Shown here: positions 18,019 to 28,671 of the stretch, one piece after another
Position numbering within the stretch: position 1 is the stretch's first letter
How the letters are laid out: every line of letters starts with the position of its first letter
Source of the DNA: Bacteroidia bacterium
Lineage (GTDB): Bacteria > Bacteroidota > Bacteroidia > Bacteroidales > Azobacteroidaceae
Direction: 5' to 3'
Assembly (NCBI GenBank): GCA_025996865.1
Contig: BNTV01000010.1
Coordinates: 1-64,000 of the forward strand
DNA: 64,000 nucleotides
The notes under the pieces: model-generated
What the model was told of the DNA's origin: nothing
The model's database searches: none
What the model saw: the letters and a program-made list of their open reading frames with translations, nothing else
Translations under genes and position numbers: made by a program

Positions 18019-19245
18019 TTACTGCTTCAACTGGTTATAAAGCGCATCCATTTTTTTGTATTCGTCTCCCATATCCAAAGTATAATAAATCTGGCTTAAA
18101 GCCCAAACCGTACCTGCATTTTTGGAATCCGTCTCCAAGGCTTTTTCAAAATAGGGCATCGCGTCCTTGAAATAACCCAACGCTTTCTGGGATTCAATCT
18201 TATATTGATTTTGATCTTTTATCTGATCTGCTTCGCCTCGTTTTTCAACACCCAGGTTAAAATACACGCGTCCGAGATGAAGAAGGAAATCAACACTATC
18301 CGGTTTCAATTCCAAGGCTTTTTTCATGTTTTTGATGGCATCGTCGATTTTCTTGTCGCCTTCGTAAACCTGACCTAAAACGTCATACAATTGTGCATTG
18401 GTTGGATCCTTTGAAATAGCGGCATCTAAATAATTAATGGCTTCATTCGATTTTCCTTTGCTAATACTTTGATTGATAAGATTCAACAAGAAATAATCAT
18501 CTTGTGGAAATTTCTTGAATCCGGCAACAATCGTCCTTTCGAAACCGGACGAATCATTCAACTGCAAGTATTCATTGGCAAGGGCGCGATAAATATCCGT
18601 TTCATTAACGCCGCCGTCTTTGATTTCATCGAAAATTTCAATAGCAGCCGCATGATCGGGAATAAACGCAGCGGAAAGACCGGCATAATACCTTATTTGA
18701 TTTTCAACGCTATCGGGTATCGCCCATGTTTCTCCTTTGAAAATGTCCATTTTTTTGAAATCGCCATACACTTTGAAATTTTCGTAGGCTTTCTTGTAAT
18801 CCTTATTATTGTAATAATAAATGCCCGCATTGGAATAAAAAGGACGATTTGCCAACATAATCGACTTAATGTCTTTTGTGTATTTAAGCTTTACCTTTCC
18901 TTTTTCGTCGGGACGTTTATCATATTCCAAAGCCTTGTTAAAATAAGGTAAAATGGCGCCCAAAGCGGAATACATTACCTCTTCTCTCGGCTGTTTTCCA
19001 AGCATTTCATTTGTCCGTTCCATATCAAACTGTTTGTTTTCAATATCGCCTGCCACATACCAGGTTTCAGCCAATTCGGCCGTTTCAGGATTCGTCAGAG
19101 CGTCTTTGATGAGATTCCGCGCTTCCGCAATGTTAGGCGAAGTTCCTTTAATCTCGTTAGCAGCAGCCTTTACCGCTTTTTTCTGTCCAAAAGTAATACT
19201 TGCCGCAAAAACAAAAAATACCGCTGTAAATACTATTCTTTTCAT
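18019..19245 (-). CDS. Exported tetratricopeptide-repeat protein
   Basis: This 408-residue protein begins with a signal peptide (MKRIVFTAVFFVFAASITFG, then Q). TPR-like helix pairs fill the rest, the clearest being YDVLGQVYEGDKKIDDAIKN and FLLHLGRVYFNLGVEKRGEA. It probably works as a periplasmic scaffold. Its place right after gyrA is conserved in Bacteroidales as I recall. It has a -7 element of its own (TAACTTTG on the minus strand at 19285-19292), between the gyrA stop and its start. Confidence 0.85.
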   Translation of the reverse strand: MKRIVFTAVFFVFAASITFGQKKAVKAAANEIKGTSPNIAEARNLIKDALTNPETAELAETWYVAGDIENKQFDMERTNEMLGKQPREEVMYSALGAILPYFNKALEYDKRPDEKGKVKLKYTKDIKSIMLANRPFYSNAGIYYYNNKDYKKAYENFKVYGDFKKMDIFKGETWAIPDSVENQIRYYAGLSAAFIPDHAAAIEIFDEIKDGGVNETDIYRALANEYLQLNDSSGFERTIVAGFKKFPQDDYFLLNLINQSISKGKSNEAINYLDAAISKDPTNAQLYDVLGQVYEGDKKIDDAIKNMKKALELKPDSVDFLLHLGRVYFNLGVEKRGEADQIKDQNQYKIESQKALGYFKDAMPYFEKALETDSKNAGTVWALSQIYYTLDMGDEYKKMDALYNQLKQ

Positions 19246-19284
19246 AACAAATATATTTTAAAATTATTATTATCCAATCAGCCG

Positions 19285-19292
19285 CAAAGTTA
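19285..19292 (-). promoter_or_regulatory. -7 promoter element of the TPR gene
   Basis: TAACTTTG on the minus strand, in the 51-nt gap between gyrA and the TPR gene. No clear -33 is seen, as that region would fall inside gyrA. Confidence 0.5.
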
Positions 19293-19296
19293 CAAA

Positions 19297-21843
19297 TTAT
19301 TTGATAATATTTTCACTTTCCATATCATTTTCAGCATTATTTTCACTCATTTCCGGATTTTCGTCGTTTTTTCCGCCTTCTATCTCTATTTCCGGTTCAG
19401 GTATGACTTTACAAACCGAAGCAATTTCATCATTTCGTTTGTCGAGGTTAATCAGGCGGACGCCTTGCGTCGCCCGGCCAATCACATTCAAATGGGAAAC
19501 ACTCAAACGAATGGCGATCCCCGATTTGTTGATGATCATCAAATCGTTATCGTCGGTAACGCTCTTGATACCTACCAAAGCGCCTGTTTTATCCGTGATA
19601 TTCAGTGTCTTGACGCCTTTTCCGCCACGGTTCGTGATGCGATAATCATCTATCTTGGAACGTTTGCCGTACCCTTGTTCGGAAACAACCAGAATAGTCT
19701 CTTTTTCAAGGTCTTTCATTACAATCATGCCGATTACCTCATCGCTTTTCGCATCCAGTGTCATCCCTTTCACACCCGCCGCCGAGCGTCCCATGCAACG
19801 TACCGTTTTTTCATGGAAACGAACCGCACGGCCTTTGCGGCTGGCGATAATGACTTCGTTATCGCCGTTGGTCATTCTCACTGCAATCACCTCGTCGTCA
19901 TCGTGCAAAACGATAGCGTTCACCCCATTCTGGCGCGGACGAGAATAGGCTTCCAGCAAGGTTTTCTTGATAATTCCTTTCTTCGTACAGAAAAGCAGGT
20001 AATGAGAACTTACAAAGTCGCTGTCATTCAACATTTTCACACGGATAAAAGCATTTACCCTGTCGTCCGCTTCGATATTCAGCAAATTCTGGATGGCGCG
20101 TCCTTTGGAAGTTTTTGTACCTTCGGGTATATCATAGACTTTCAACCAGTAGCAGCGGCCTTTTTGAGTAAACAGCAACATGGTTGCGTGCATGTTTGCC
20201 GGATAAATGTATTCCACAAAATCTTCGTCGCGGGTTTCGGAACCTTTAGCTCCTACTCCTCCCCGGTTTTGGGAACGAAATTCCGCCAGCGGCGTGCGTT
20301 TGATATATCCCAGATGCGAAATGGTGATAATCATTTCATCGTCGGCGTAAAAATCTTCGGGATTAAAATCTTCCGTGGCATAAATAATATCGGTTTTCCG
20401 TTTATCGCCATATTTATCGCGGATTTCAATCATTTCATCCTTAATGATGCGCATCAAATGATCTTCATTCGCCAAAATATCTTTCAAGTGGGCAATCAAT
20501 TTCATAATCTCTTCATATTCGGCGTGTAGCTTACTCTGTTCCAATCCGGTTAATTGACGCAAACGCATCTCGACAATGGCTCGCGACTGAATTTCCGTCA
20601 AGCCGAAACGTTCCATCAAACGTTCGATGGCTTCGCTAGGACTTTGAGAGGAACGGATAATCGCAATTACTTCGTCGATATTGTCGGAAGCGATAATCAA
20701 ACCTTCCAGAATATGCGCCCGTTCTTCTGCTTTTCGCAACTCGTACCGGGTGCGCCGGGTAACCACATCTATGCGATGTTCAACAAAATACCGAACCATA
20801 TCTTTCAGATTCAATATCCTCGGACGTCCCTTAACCAATGCGACATTGTTCACGCTGAAAGAAGATTGCAAAGCGGTCAGTTTGTACAATTTATTCAACA
20901 CCACGCTCGAATTGCCGTCTTTCCTGATGTCCACCACGATACGCATTCCGTCGCGGTCGGATTCGTCATTGACATTAGAAATCCCTTCGATTTTTTTGTC
21001 GCCGACCAAATCCGCAATATGTTTGATTAATTCCGCCTTATTAACAAGGTAAGGAATTTCCGTAATAATAATTTTTTCCCTGTTGTCTTTGATTTCAATT
21101 TCCGCTTTTCCGCGCAAAACCACACGTCCCCGTCCGGTTTCAAAGGCGTCGCGCACGCCGGAATACCCATAAATGGAAGCGCCCGTCGGAAAATCCGGGG
21201 CTTTGATATGTTCCATTAAATCTGACACTTCGACTTGTCCGTGGGCATCAATATAAGCCAAAATGGCATCAATACATTCCGTCAGGTTGTGAGGCGGCAT
21301 ATTGGTTGCCATACCCACAGCAATACCCGACGAACCGTTGATTAACAGGTTCGGTATCCGCGTAGGAAGAACGGTGGGTTCCTTGCTTTTATCATCGTAA
21401 GTAAGCTGAAAATCAACAGTTTCCTTATCCATATCCTGTAGCATTTCTTCTGCCAGCTTGCTCATGCGGGCTTCGGTATAACGCATGGCTGCGGGAGAAT
21501 CACCGTCCACAGAGCCGTAATTTCCTTGTCCGTCCACTAATAAATAACGCATCGACCAGGGTTGAGCCATACGGACCATCGCATTGTAAACCGAAGAATC
21601 GCCGTGCGGGTGATATTTCCCCAACACATCTCCTACAATACGCGCGGATTTTTTATAAGGTTTATCGGAAGTGCTTCCGATTTCGTTCATTCCGAATAAA
21701 ACCCTTCTATGTACGGGTTTAAGTCCATCTCTCACATCAGGTAACGCCCTGGATACGATCACCGACATCGAGTAGTCGATGTAGGCGGATTTCATTTGGT
21801 CTTCAATGTCAATTCTAATAATTCTATCTTGATTATCAGTCAT
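19297..21843 (-). CDS. gyrA: DNA gyrase subunit A
   Basis: GyrA is the breakage-reunion subunit that, with GyrB, supercoils DNA. The 848-residue protein carries the winged-helix domain with catalytic tyrosine in [14 protein letters not shown] and the quinolone-region sequence [19 protein letters not shown], where the two usual resistance positions read Ser and Val. The coiled coil follows at about 360-490 and the C-terminal beta-pinwheel at about 510-810 includes the GyrA-box-like [10 protein letters not shown]. The tail is acidic (about 815-848). It is divergent from clpC. Confidence 0.97.
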   Translation of the reverse strand: MTDNQDRIIRIDIEDQMKSAYIDYSMSVIVSRALPDVRDGLKPVHRRVLFGMNEIGSTSDKPYKKSARIVGDVLGKYHPHGDSSVYNAMVRMAQPWSMRYLLVDGQGNYGSVDGDSPAAMRYTEARMSKLAEEMLQDMDKETVDFQLTYDDKSKEPTVLPTRIPNLLINGSSGIAVGMATNMPPHNLTECIDAILAYIDAHGQVEVSDLMEHIKAPDFPTGASIYGYSGVRDAFETGRGRVVLRGKAEIEIKDNREKIIITEIPYLVNKAELIKHIADLVGDKKIEGISNVNDESDRDGMRIVVDIRKDGNSSVVLNKLYKLTALQSSFSVNNVALVKGRPRILNLKDMVRYFVEHRIDVVTRRTRYELRKAEERAHILEGLIIASDNIDEVIAIIRSSQSPSEAIERLMERFGLTEIQSRAIVEMRLRQLTGLEQSKLHAEYEEIMKLIAHLKDILANEDHLMRIIKDEMIEIRDKYGDKRKTDIIYATEDFNPEDFYADDEMIITISHLGYIKRTPLAEFRSQNRGGVGAKGSETRDEDFVEYIYPANMHATMLLFTQKGRCYWLKVYDIPEGTKTSKGRAIQNLLNIEADDRVNAFIRVKMLNDSDFVSSHYLLFCTKKGIIKKTLLEAYSRPRQNGVNAIVLHDDDEVIAVRMTNGDNEVIIASRKGRAVRFHEKTVRCMGRSAAGVKGMTLDAKSDEVIGMIVMKDLEKETILVVSEQGYGKRSKIDDYRITNRGGKGVKTLNITDKTGALVGIKSVTDDNDLMIINKSGIAIRLSVSHLNVIGRATQGVRLINLDKRNDEIASVCKVIPEPEIEIEGGKNDENPEMSENNAENDMESENIIK

Positions 21844-22030
21844 TTGTGTTTGTTTTTAGTATGCTTAAATGTTTTTTTATTTTCTAAAAAATCACGCTAA
21901 GGTACAACTTTTTCTCCTAAAATAAAAACTTTTTTTATTTTCATTCGTTAATGTGTAATAAAAACATGACATTTGGACATTTATTTAATGAATGGCATGA
22001 ATTTTGTGTCGATTTTTAAATTAAAATAAA

Positions 22031-22038
22031 TATATTTG
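22031..22038 (+). promoter_or_regulatory. -7 promoter element of clpC
   Basis: TATATTTG matches TAnnTTTG, 25 nt before the clpC ATG. A GGAGGG at 22049-22054 lies between and can serve as a ribosome-binding site, which is stronger than most in this window. Confidence 0.6.
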
Positions 22039-22063
22039 TAGCGAATTTGGAGGGAATAAAAAA

Positions 22064-24604
22064 ATGATAAGAAAAAATTTTTCTAATAAAGTAAAGAATA
22101 TCCTCATGTTCAGCCGGGAAGAAGCCGGACGCCTGCACAATTCGAGTGTGGGAGTTGAGCATATTCTGCTTGGGATGTTACGCGATAAAAAAAGTAAAGC
22201 CTCTTCTATCATCAATTTACTGGGAGTAGATTCCAATGAATTGAAAACTGCTATCGACAAAGAATTATTTGAAGACGGAGAATATGTTTCCGAAAACCAC
22301 TTAGCCATTGATAAAAGTGTTGAAAATTTATTGCGCATCAGCGTATTGGAATCTATCAACCTGAACAGTTCGGAAACAGACACGGAGCACTTGCTTCTGG
22401 CGATGCTGAAAGATTATCATTCTATTGCATATCGAATTTTAGACCATCATTCCATTAATTATAATAAGGTGTTCGGTTTATTGACGGAAAACACCGCAAA
22501 CGCCGAAAAAGCGATGCAACCTCAAATGGGAGCAGGTTTTACGAGTGATGACGAAGACGACGATTTCGGCGATTCGTTTTCCAGAAAACGGGAAACTTCC
22601 CGCGTAAACGCCGGAAATTCCAACAAAAGCAGTGATACGCCGGTAATCGACAGTTTCGGCACGGACTTGACGAAATCCGCCGAAGAAAACCGCTTGGATC
22701 CTATCGTTGGACGGGAAAAAGAAATTGAGCGGCTGGCGCAGATTTTAAGCCGCAGGAAGAAAAACAATCCGGTTTTGATTGGCGAACCCGGAGTCGGTAA
22801 ATCCGCCATCGTCGAAGGTTTGGCGCTCAGGATTACGCAGCGGAAAGTCTCGCGGATTCTGTTCGACAAACGAGTAGTCAATCTGGATATGGCTGCGATT
22901 GTAGCCGGCACCAAATACCGTGGCCAGTTTGAAGAACGTATCAAGGCGATTCTTAACGAGTTGTCGAAAAATCCGAACGTGATTCTTTTTATTGATGAAA
23001 TTCATACCATTGTCGGCGCAGGCGGCGCTTCCGGTTCGATGGATGCAGCCAACATGTTGAAACCGGCTCTGGCAAGAGGCGAAATTCAATGTATCGGCGC
23101 GACTACGCTTGACGAATATCGAAAAAATATCGAAAAGGATGGTGCGCTGGAACGCCGTTTCCAAAAAGTAATGGTTGATCCGACGACGGCTGAAGAAACA
23201 TTGCAGATTCTTGAAAACATCAAGGGAAAATACGAAGACCATCACAACGTATTTTATACTCCGGAAGCGATAAAAGCCTGTGTTACACTCACAGACCGCT
23301 ACATCAGCGACCGGAATTTCCCCGACAAAGCCATTGACGCAATGGACGAAGCCGGTTCGCGAACGCACATTTCCAATATCGTTGTGCCAAAAGCCATTGA
23401 AGAATTGGAAGCACAGATTGAAGACATTAAAGAACATAAAGTTCAAGCAGTTAAATCGCAGAATTTCGAATTGGCTGCCGGCTATCGCGACCGGGAAAGG
23501 CAATTGTTATTGAATCTGGAAGCCTCCAAATCCAAATGGGAAGAGGAATTGCAAATCAACCGTCAAATTGTGGATGAAGAAAAAGTAGCGGAAGTCGTGG
23601 CTATGATATCGGGTGTTCCCGTACAGCGGATTGCGAAGGCGGAAAACCAGAAACTGATGGAAATGGGAGATGTCCTCAAATCCAAAATAATCGGGCAGGA
23701 CGAAGCCGTCGGCAAAATCGTAAAGGCCATCCAACGCAACCGGATCGGCTTGAAAGATCCGAATAAACCCATCGGAACGTTTATGTTCTTAGGCCCGACC
23801 GGAGTTGGTAAAACCCATTTGGCCAAGAAATTAGCCGAATATTTGTTCGACTCGGCCGATACGTTGATACGTATTGATATGAGTGAATACATGGAGAAAT
23901 TCTCCGTTTCGCGCCTTATTGGAGCGCCTCCGGGATACGTAGGTTATGAAGAAGGTGGACAATTGACCGAAAAAGTGCGCCGCAAACCGTATTCTGTGGT
24001 TCTCTTGGACGAAATCGAAAAAGCCCATCCCGATGTCTTCAATATTTTACTGCAAGTGATGGACGAAGGCCGTCTGACCGACAGTTTGGGACGCCGGATT
24101 GATTTTAAAAATTCGATTCTCATTATGACGTCCAACGTGGGAACACGCCAGTTGAAAGATTTCGGACGAGGCATAGGATTCTCCGTCGGCACAAGCCCCG
24201 ATGAGAAAGAATTTTCCCGCGGCGTGATTCACAAGGCTTTGAACAGGGCTTTTGCCCCTGAATTTCTGAATCGTGTGGACGACATCATCATGTTTGACCA
24301 ATTGGATAAGGGAACGATTTACAAGATTATCGACCTTGAGTTGGCCGGTTTTTACAAACGGGTGGAAACACTGGGTTATACCTTGGAAATTTCGGACAAA
24401 GCGAAGGAGTTTATTGCTTCCAAAGGTTACGACGTGCAATTCGGCGCACGACCTTTGAAACGCGCTATCCAAAAATATCTGGAAGATGAATTGGCTGAGA
24501 TGGTTATCAAAGCGGATGTTCATGAAGGCGATAATATTAAGGTTGATTTTGACGAGGAAAATAAAAAAATTGTGACGGGAATTGAATCTCCCGTAGTTTA
24601 TTAA
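22064..24604 (+). CDS. clpC: ClpC-type AAA+ protease unfoldase
   Basis: ClpC unfolds proteins and feeds them to ClpP. The 846-residue protein has an N-terminal Clp repeat domain (1-150), a linker, AAA-1 with Walker A GEPGVGKSA near residue 240 and LFIDEIHTI, a UVR-type middle region (about 445-480, NFELAAGYRDRERQLLL), and AAA-2 with Walker A GPTGVGKTH near 577 and VVLLDEIEKAHPD. The middle region is short as in ClpC, unlike the long coiled coil of ClpB. It shares a divergent intergenic region with gyrA and overlaps ppa by one base (TAATG). Confidence 0.95.
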   Translation: MIRKNFSNKVKNILMFSREEAGRLHNSSVGVEHILLGMLRDKKSKASSIINLLGVDSNELKTAIDKELFEDGEYVSENHLAIDKSVENLLRISVLESINLNSSETDTEHLLLAMLKDYHSIAYRILDHHSINYNKVFGLLTENTANAEKAMQPQMGAGFTSDDEDDDFGDSFSRKRETSRVNAGNSNKSSDTPVIDSFGTDLTKSAEENRLDPIVGREKEIERLAQILSRRKKNNPVLIGEPGVGKSAIVEGLALRITQRKVSRILFDKRVVNLDMAAIVAGTKYRGQFEERIKAILNELSKNPNVILFIDEIHTIVGAGGASGSMDAANMLKPALARGEIQCIGATTLDEYRKNIEKDGALERRFQKVMVDPTTAEETLQILENIKGKYEDHHNVFYTPEAIKACVTLTDRYISDRNFPDKAIDAMDEAGSRTHISNIVVPKAIEELEAQIEDIKEHKVQAVKSQNFELAAGYRDRERQLLLNLEASKSKWEEELQINRQIVDEEKVAEVVAMISGVPVQRIAKAENQKLMEMGDVLKSKIIGQDEAVGKIVKAIQRNRIGLKDPNKPIGTFMFLGPTGVGKTHLAKKLAEYLFDSADTLIRIDMSEYMEKFSVSRLIGAPPGYVGYEEGGQLTEKVRRKPYSVVLLDEIEKAHPDVFNILLQVMDEGRLTDSLGRRIDFKNSILIMTSNVGTRQLKDFGRGIGFSVGTSPDEKEFSRGVIHKALNRAFAPEFLNRVDDIIMFDQLDKGTIYKIIDLELAGFYKRVETLGYTLEISDKAKEFIASKGYDVQFGARPLKRAIQKYLEDELAEMVIKADVHEGDNIKVDFDEENKKIVTGIESPVVY

Positions 24605-25236
24605 TGAAAAATTCTATGTATAGACAGTACAAAGCACATCCTTGGCACGGGGTCAGCATCGGAAATTCGTATCCCGAAGTATTAACGGCGTTTATCGAAA
24701 TTGTGCCTACCGATACCGTTAAGTATGAGGTGGATAAAGAGAGCGGTTATCTATCGATAGACCGTCCTCAAATGTATTCCAACATTATTCCGGCTCTTTA
24801 CGGTTTTATTCCGCAAACGTACAGTAGCGTACAAGTGGCTGAACTTAGCAATATTGCGCTGGGTCGCACGGACATTGTAGGCGACGGAGATCCTGTGGAT
24901 ATTTGCGTATTGACGGAAAAAGACATTGTTCACGGCGACCTTTTAGTGAAAGTTCGTCCCATTGGCGGGTTCCGCCTGCTTGACGGCGGTCAAGCGGACG
25001 ATAAAATCATTGCGGTACTTTACAACGATGCCATTTACGGAAATTGTCGCCATTTATCCGACATTCCAGAAGGCGTTTTGGAAAGGTTAAAGCATTATTT
25101 TACAACCTATAAGGATATTCCGGGGAGCGATATCCGAAAAACAGAATTGACGCATATCTATGATGTTGACGTGGCTCATGATGTTATCCTGCGAGCGATT
25201 GATGACTACAAAGAGCACTTTTGGAAAATACGTTGA
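24604..25236 (+). CDS. ppa: Inorganic pyrophosphatase (family I)
   Basis: It hydrolyses pyrophosphate to phosphate in the cytosol. The family signature is clear in GDGDPVDICVL (three metal-binding aspartates), with the substrate region IPALYGFIPQTY and the later DDKIIAVL. At 210 residues it matches the longer Bacteroidota type. The ATG at 24604 overlaps the clpC stop as TAATG; an in-frame ATG five codons on (24616) is an alternative start. The coupled arrangement means co-transcription with clpC. Confidence 0.93.
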   Translation: MKNSMYRQYKAHPWHGVSIGNSYPEVLTAFIEIVPTDTVKYEVDKESGYLSIDRPQMYSNIIPALYGFIPQTYSSVQVAELSNIALGRTDIVGDGDPVDICVLTEKDIVHGDLLVKVRPIGGFRLLDGGQADDKIIAVLYNDAIYGNCRHLSDIPEGVLERLKHYFTTYKDIPGSDIRKTELTHIYDVDVAHDVILRAIDDYKEHFWKIR

Positions 25237-25241
25237 AGCTG

Positions 25242-25287
25242 GGTGTACGACAAATTTCCCAATTAGTGTTTAACGATTATCAGGAGA
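25242..25287. repeat. 46-bp dispersed repeat (inverted copy of 11700-11745)
   Basis: This block reads as the reverse complement of 11700-11745 with one mismatch. Both copies lie just beyond a gene end and next to a palindrome, and each is followed on one side by an ATCTC-type junction with a different hairpin. Confidence 0.9.
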
Positions 25288-25329
25288 TGTCTCCACTCGC
25301 TGCGCTCGGTCAACATGACGCGGCTGCAA

Positions 25330-25392
25330 AAGGGGAAAGGAGGGGGAAGAAACGGCGGCGAAGCCGCCGTTTCTTCCCCCTCCTTTCCCCTT
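25330..25392. terminator. 30-bp perfect hairpin between convergent ppa and exuT
   Basis: Arms 25330-25359 and 25363-25392 are perfectly complementary with a GAA loop. The core CGGCGGCGAAGCCGCCG equals that at 1911-1927 but the outer arms are unrelated. Its position between two converging genes suits a two-way transcription barrier. Confidence 0.75.
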
Positions 25393-25415
25393 CTTTCCCT
25401 GAAGCAATCCGGAAA

Positions 25416-26867
25416 TTACAAATCCGTAATCAGTTGATACTTAGGAACCAAAGCCCTCATAACAAACCAACCTATCAAATAAGCAACCGCACAAACACAG
25501 AACACCAAAAAGTATCCTGCCCTAATTCCTTCAAAACCAAACACATGCATCCCTGTTTCCTTTGAATAGTCAAACAACCAACCCGCCGCAAACTGGATAA
25601 TCAAAGAACCGATACCACCGGCCATTCCGCCTATTCCGGTAATCGTAGCTATCGCTTTCTTCGGGAACATATCTCCGACTGTTGAAAAAATATTCGCCGA
25701 CCACGATTGATGCGCCGCACCGGCAATACCGATCAATATAACCGGAATCCAATAGGAAATATGACCAAGCGGTTGCGCCAAAAGTACCAAAAGCGGGAAA
25801 AATGCAAAAATCAACATGGCTTGCATCCGCGCTGCATAAGGATTCTTTCCCGTTTTTTCGATAATTATTGTCGGCAATTTTCCTCCATAAAGCGACAACA
25901 TAACGATTGCATATAAAACCGCAAGCGCTATCATTCCGCGCGAATCATTCGCATTGTTTAGTTTTAATCCGTAAACTTGCGACAAATAGGCGGGCGCCCA
26001 AAACAGATAGAACCACCAAACGCCGTCGGTCATAAATTTCCCGAAAGCAAACGCCCAAGTTTGACGATATTTAAAGCATTGTGAGAATGATGTTTTTTCA
26101 CCCGTTGCGACTGTTTTTTCTTCACTGTCCGAGAGGATGTATTCCAGTTCTTGCTTGTTTACTTTCGGATGCACTTCCGGTTTTTTGTAAATGAAAATCC
26201 AAAACCCCATCCAGATAAAGCCCAAAGCGCCGATAATTATAAACGACAGTTCCCAACCCCAATGCTGAGCCAAAAAAGGAATACAAAGCGGCGCCACCAA
26301 AGCGCCGATAGTCGAACCTGCGTTAAAAACGGAAGTGGAAAAAGCGCGGTCTTTTTTCGGAAAATATTCGGCGGTTGCCTTGATGGCTGCGGGAAAGTTA
26401 CCGGCTTCACCGAGCGCAAGTACAAAACGCGCGAAAATAAACAGCGTTACGCTTACCGTTACTACCATTCCTACATTATTCACAGTGCCGATCACTTCTT
26501 TCGCACCGTCAAAGCCTACCAGCCATTTTCCGGCTGTGATACCCGAAGTGGCAATCCCGCAAAATGCGTGCAATATTGCACCCACCGACCAGATGCCGAT
26601 TGCCCAAAGAAAGCCTTTTTTGGTGTCCATCCAATCGACAAAACGACCGGCAAAAAGCATACTGACTGCGTAAAACAATGAAAATAAACCTGTTATCAGT
26701 CCGTAGTTTTTGTTTGTCCAGTGAAATTCGGGGGCGATAAAGCCTTCCCATGTCAGCGACAATACTTGCCTGTCCATGTAATTTACCAATGTCGCAAAAA
26801 ATAACATCGCACAAATGACCCATCTGTAGTTTGTCATTCGTCCGGCTTGTTTTTCAATAGTACTCAT
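25416..26867 (-). CDS. exuT: Hexuronate MFS transporter
   Basis: This 483-residue inner-membrane permease of the anion:cation symporter family has about 12 spans. Typical segments are RWVICAMLFFATLVNYMDRQ at the start and the NFPAAIKATAEYFPKKDRA loop. ExuT-type proteins bring galacturonate or glucuronate into the cell by proton symport. It closes the operon uxaC-kdgK-eda-exuT, which supports the substrate assignment. The insertion VGFDGAKEVIGTVNNV between early helices is longer than in the E. coli protein. Confidence 0.92.
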   Translation of the reverse strand: MSTIEKQAGRMTNYRWVICAMLFFATLVNYMDRQVLSLTWEGFIAPEFHWTNKNYGLITGLFSLFYAVSMLFAGRFVDWMDTKKGFLWAIGIWSVGAILHAFCGIATSGITAGKWLVGFDGAKEVIGTVNNVGMVVTVSVTLFIFARFVLALGEAGNFPAAIKATAEYFPKKDRAFSTSVFNAGSTIGALVAPLCIPFLAQHWGWELSFIIIGALGFIWMGFWIFIYKKPEVHPKVNKQELEYILSDSEEKTVATGEKTSFSQCFKYRQTWAFAFGKFMTDGVWWFYLFWAPAYLSQVYGLKLNNANDSRGMIALAVLYAIVMLSLYGGKLPTIIIEKTGKNPYAARMQAMLIFAFFPLLVLLAQPLGHISYWIPVILIGIAGAAHQSWSANIFSTVGDMFPKKAIATITGIGGMAGGIGSLIIQFAAGWLFDYSKETGMHVFGFEGIRAGYFLVFCVCAVAYLIGWFVMRALVPKYQLITDL

Positions 26868-26878
26868 AATTTATTTTA

Positions 26879-27553
26879 TTATTTGTGATTTATCAAGGGT
26901 TCAATAATTTCCAAAGCATTTTTGCAAAGCGTGGAGATTTTATCCCAATTTTTCGCCTCAATGACATCCTTCGGGAAAAGGTTGGAACCCATTCCCACGC
27001 AGGAAACACCTGCGTCGAACCATGCTTTCAGGTTGGCTTCTTCGGGTTTAACGCCTCCGGTCACCATCAAAAGCGACCAAGGCATCGGCGCCTTCAAGCC
27101 TTTTACGAAATTGGGACCTAACACGTCGCCCGGAAAAACTTTGCACAAATCGCAACCGGCCTCCTGTGCAAAACCGATTTCGGAAACCGAGCCGCAACCG
27201 GGCGTGTAAGGAATTAACCGACGATTACAAACTTTGGCTACATCGGGATTGAATAAAGGTCCGACTACAAAATTGGCGCCCAACTGAATGTATAAGGAGG
27301 CCGTGGGTGCATCAACGATTGAACCTACGCCCAAAATCATTTCGGGACATTCTTTTGCTGCGAATTTGTTTAATTCGCCGAACACTTCGTGGGCAAATTC
27401 ACCGCGGTTGGTAAATTCGAAGGCTCTCACTCCGCCTGTGTAGCAGGCTTTTACGACATTTTTTGCGACTTCAACATCTTTGTGGTAGAAAACCGGAACC
27501 ATGCCGGTTTTTGTCATCGCAGTCAAAACTTGTATTTTATTAAATTTTGCCAT
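26879..27553 (-). CDS. eda: KDPG aldolase (2-keto-3-deoxy-6-phosphogluconate aldolase)
   Basis: It splits KDPG to pyruvate and glyceraldehyde 3-phosphate, the last step of hexuronate breakdown. The 224-residue class I aldolase shows the Schiff-base lysine in [14 protein letters not shown], the general-base glutamate region FEFTNRGE, and the phosphate-binding end [10 protein letters not shown]. It lies between kdgK (76-nt gap) and exuT (11-nt gap), matching the pathway order. Confidence 0.95.
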   Translation of the reverse strand: MAKFNKIQVLTAMTKTGMVPVFYHKDVEVAKNVVKACYTGGVRAFEFTNRGEFAHEVFGELNKFAAKECPEMILGVGSIVDAPTASLYIQLGANFVVGPLFNPDVAKVCNRRLIPYTPGCGSVSEIGFAQEAGCDLCKVFPGDVLGPNFVKGLKAPMPWSLLMVTGGVKPEEANLKAWFDAGVSCVGMGSNLFPKDVIEAKNWDKISTLCKNALEIIEPLINHK

Positions 27554-27629
27554 ATATGTTTTTTATAATATTCTGTAGCAATATAGCATTTCCCATAAAC
27601 CTTATTACCTTATTTCAATTTTATAATCA

Positions 27630-28670
27630 TTACCTCGAAACCCTTCCACTTCCATCACCTTTCAACAGATTCTCCACTTCTGCGACTGTAACTAAATTGA
27701 AATCCCCATAAATCGTATGTTTCAGCGCAGATGCCGCAACCGCAAATTCCAACGCTTTCTGATCGCTTTCGGGATAAGTGATTAAGCCGTAAATCAAACC
27801 GCCCATAAAAGAGTCGCCGCCGCCCACTCTGTCCACGATATGCGTGATGTCGTAACGTTTCGATTGATAGAGTTTTCCGTCGGAATACAAACAACCGCCC
27901 CAAGTGTTGTGGTTGGCATTGATGGAGCCGCGCAAGGTGATGATGACTTTTTTTGTCCTAGGGAATTTTTTCATCAACTGGGTACAAACCGATTCAAATT
28001 CAGCGGCATCGACTTCGCCACCCGTGTGCGACACGTCGAATCCTTCAGGTTTGATGCCGAATACTTTTTCCGCATCTTCTTCATTTCCAAGGATAATATC
28101 GCAGCCTGCGACAAGTTCAGGCATCACTTCGGAAGCTGATTTTCCGTATTTCCAGAGGTTTTTACGATAATTCAAATCGCAGGAAACGGTTACACCCATT
28201 TCGTTGGCGATTTGAATCGCTTCGAGGCAAGCATCGGCTGCTCCTTGCGACAAAGCCGGTGTAATTCCCGTCCAATGAAACCATTGTGCATCTTTGAAGA
28301 TGCTTCTCCAATCGACCATACCCGGTTCGATTCGGGCAATCGCCGATTCCGCCCGGTCGTAAACCACTTTGGACGCACGGGCAACGGCTCCTGTTTCAAG
28401 GAAATAAATTCCGACGCGATTGCCTCCGCGAACAATCTGTTGGGTGCCGACATTGTATTTTCGCAATTCGGAGATACACCACTCGGCAATATCATTTTTT
28501 GGTAAACGTGTTACAAATTCGGTTGGAATACCATAGTTTGCCAAGGAAACGGCTACATTGGCTTCGCCGCCTCCGAAAGTGGCGTTTAACCGGGTGGATT
28601 GACTCAATCGCAGGTAATCGGGAGTGGCCAAACGGAGCATCACTTCTCCAAAAGTTACAACTTTTTTCAT
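27630..28670 (-). CDS. kdgK: 2-keto-3-deoxygluconate kinase
   Basis: This PfkB-family sugar kinase phosphorylates KDG to KDPG. From the chosen start (MKKVVTFGEVMLRLATPDYL) it is 346 residues. It shows the N-terminal GGGEANVAVSLANYG sugar-binding motif and the C-terminal VDRVGGGDSFMGGLIYG anion-hole motif with the catalytic Asp. The frame is open 14 codons further into uxaC, but the ATG at 28670 matches the family start and lies one base after the uxaC stop. Confidence 0.94.
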   Translation of the reverse strand: MKKVVTFGEVMLRLATPDYLRLSQSTRLNATFGGGEANVAVSLANYGIPTEFVTRLPKNDIAEWCISELRKYNVGTQQIVRGGNRVGIYFLETGAVARASKVVYDRAESAIARIEPGMVDWRSIFKDAQWFHWTGITPALSQGAADACLEAIQIANEMGVTVSCDLNYRKNLWKYGKSASEVMPELVAGCDIILGNEEDAEKVFGIKPEGFDVSHTGGEVDAAEFESVCTQLMKKFPRTKKVIITLRGSINANHNTWGGCLYSDGKLYQSKRYDITHIVDRVGGGDSFMGGLIYGLITYPESDQKALEFAVAASALKHTIYGDFNLVTVAEVENLLKGDGSGRVSR

Positions 28671-28671
28671 A

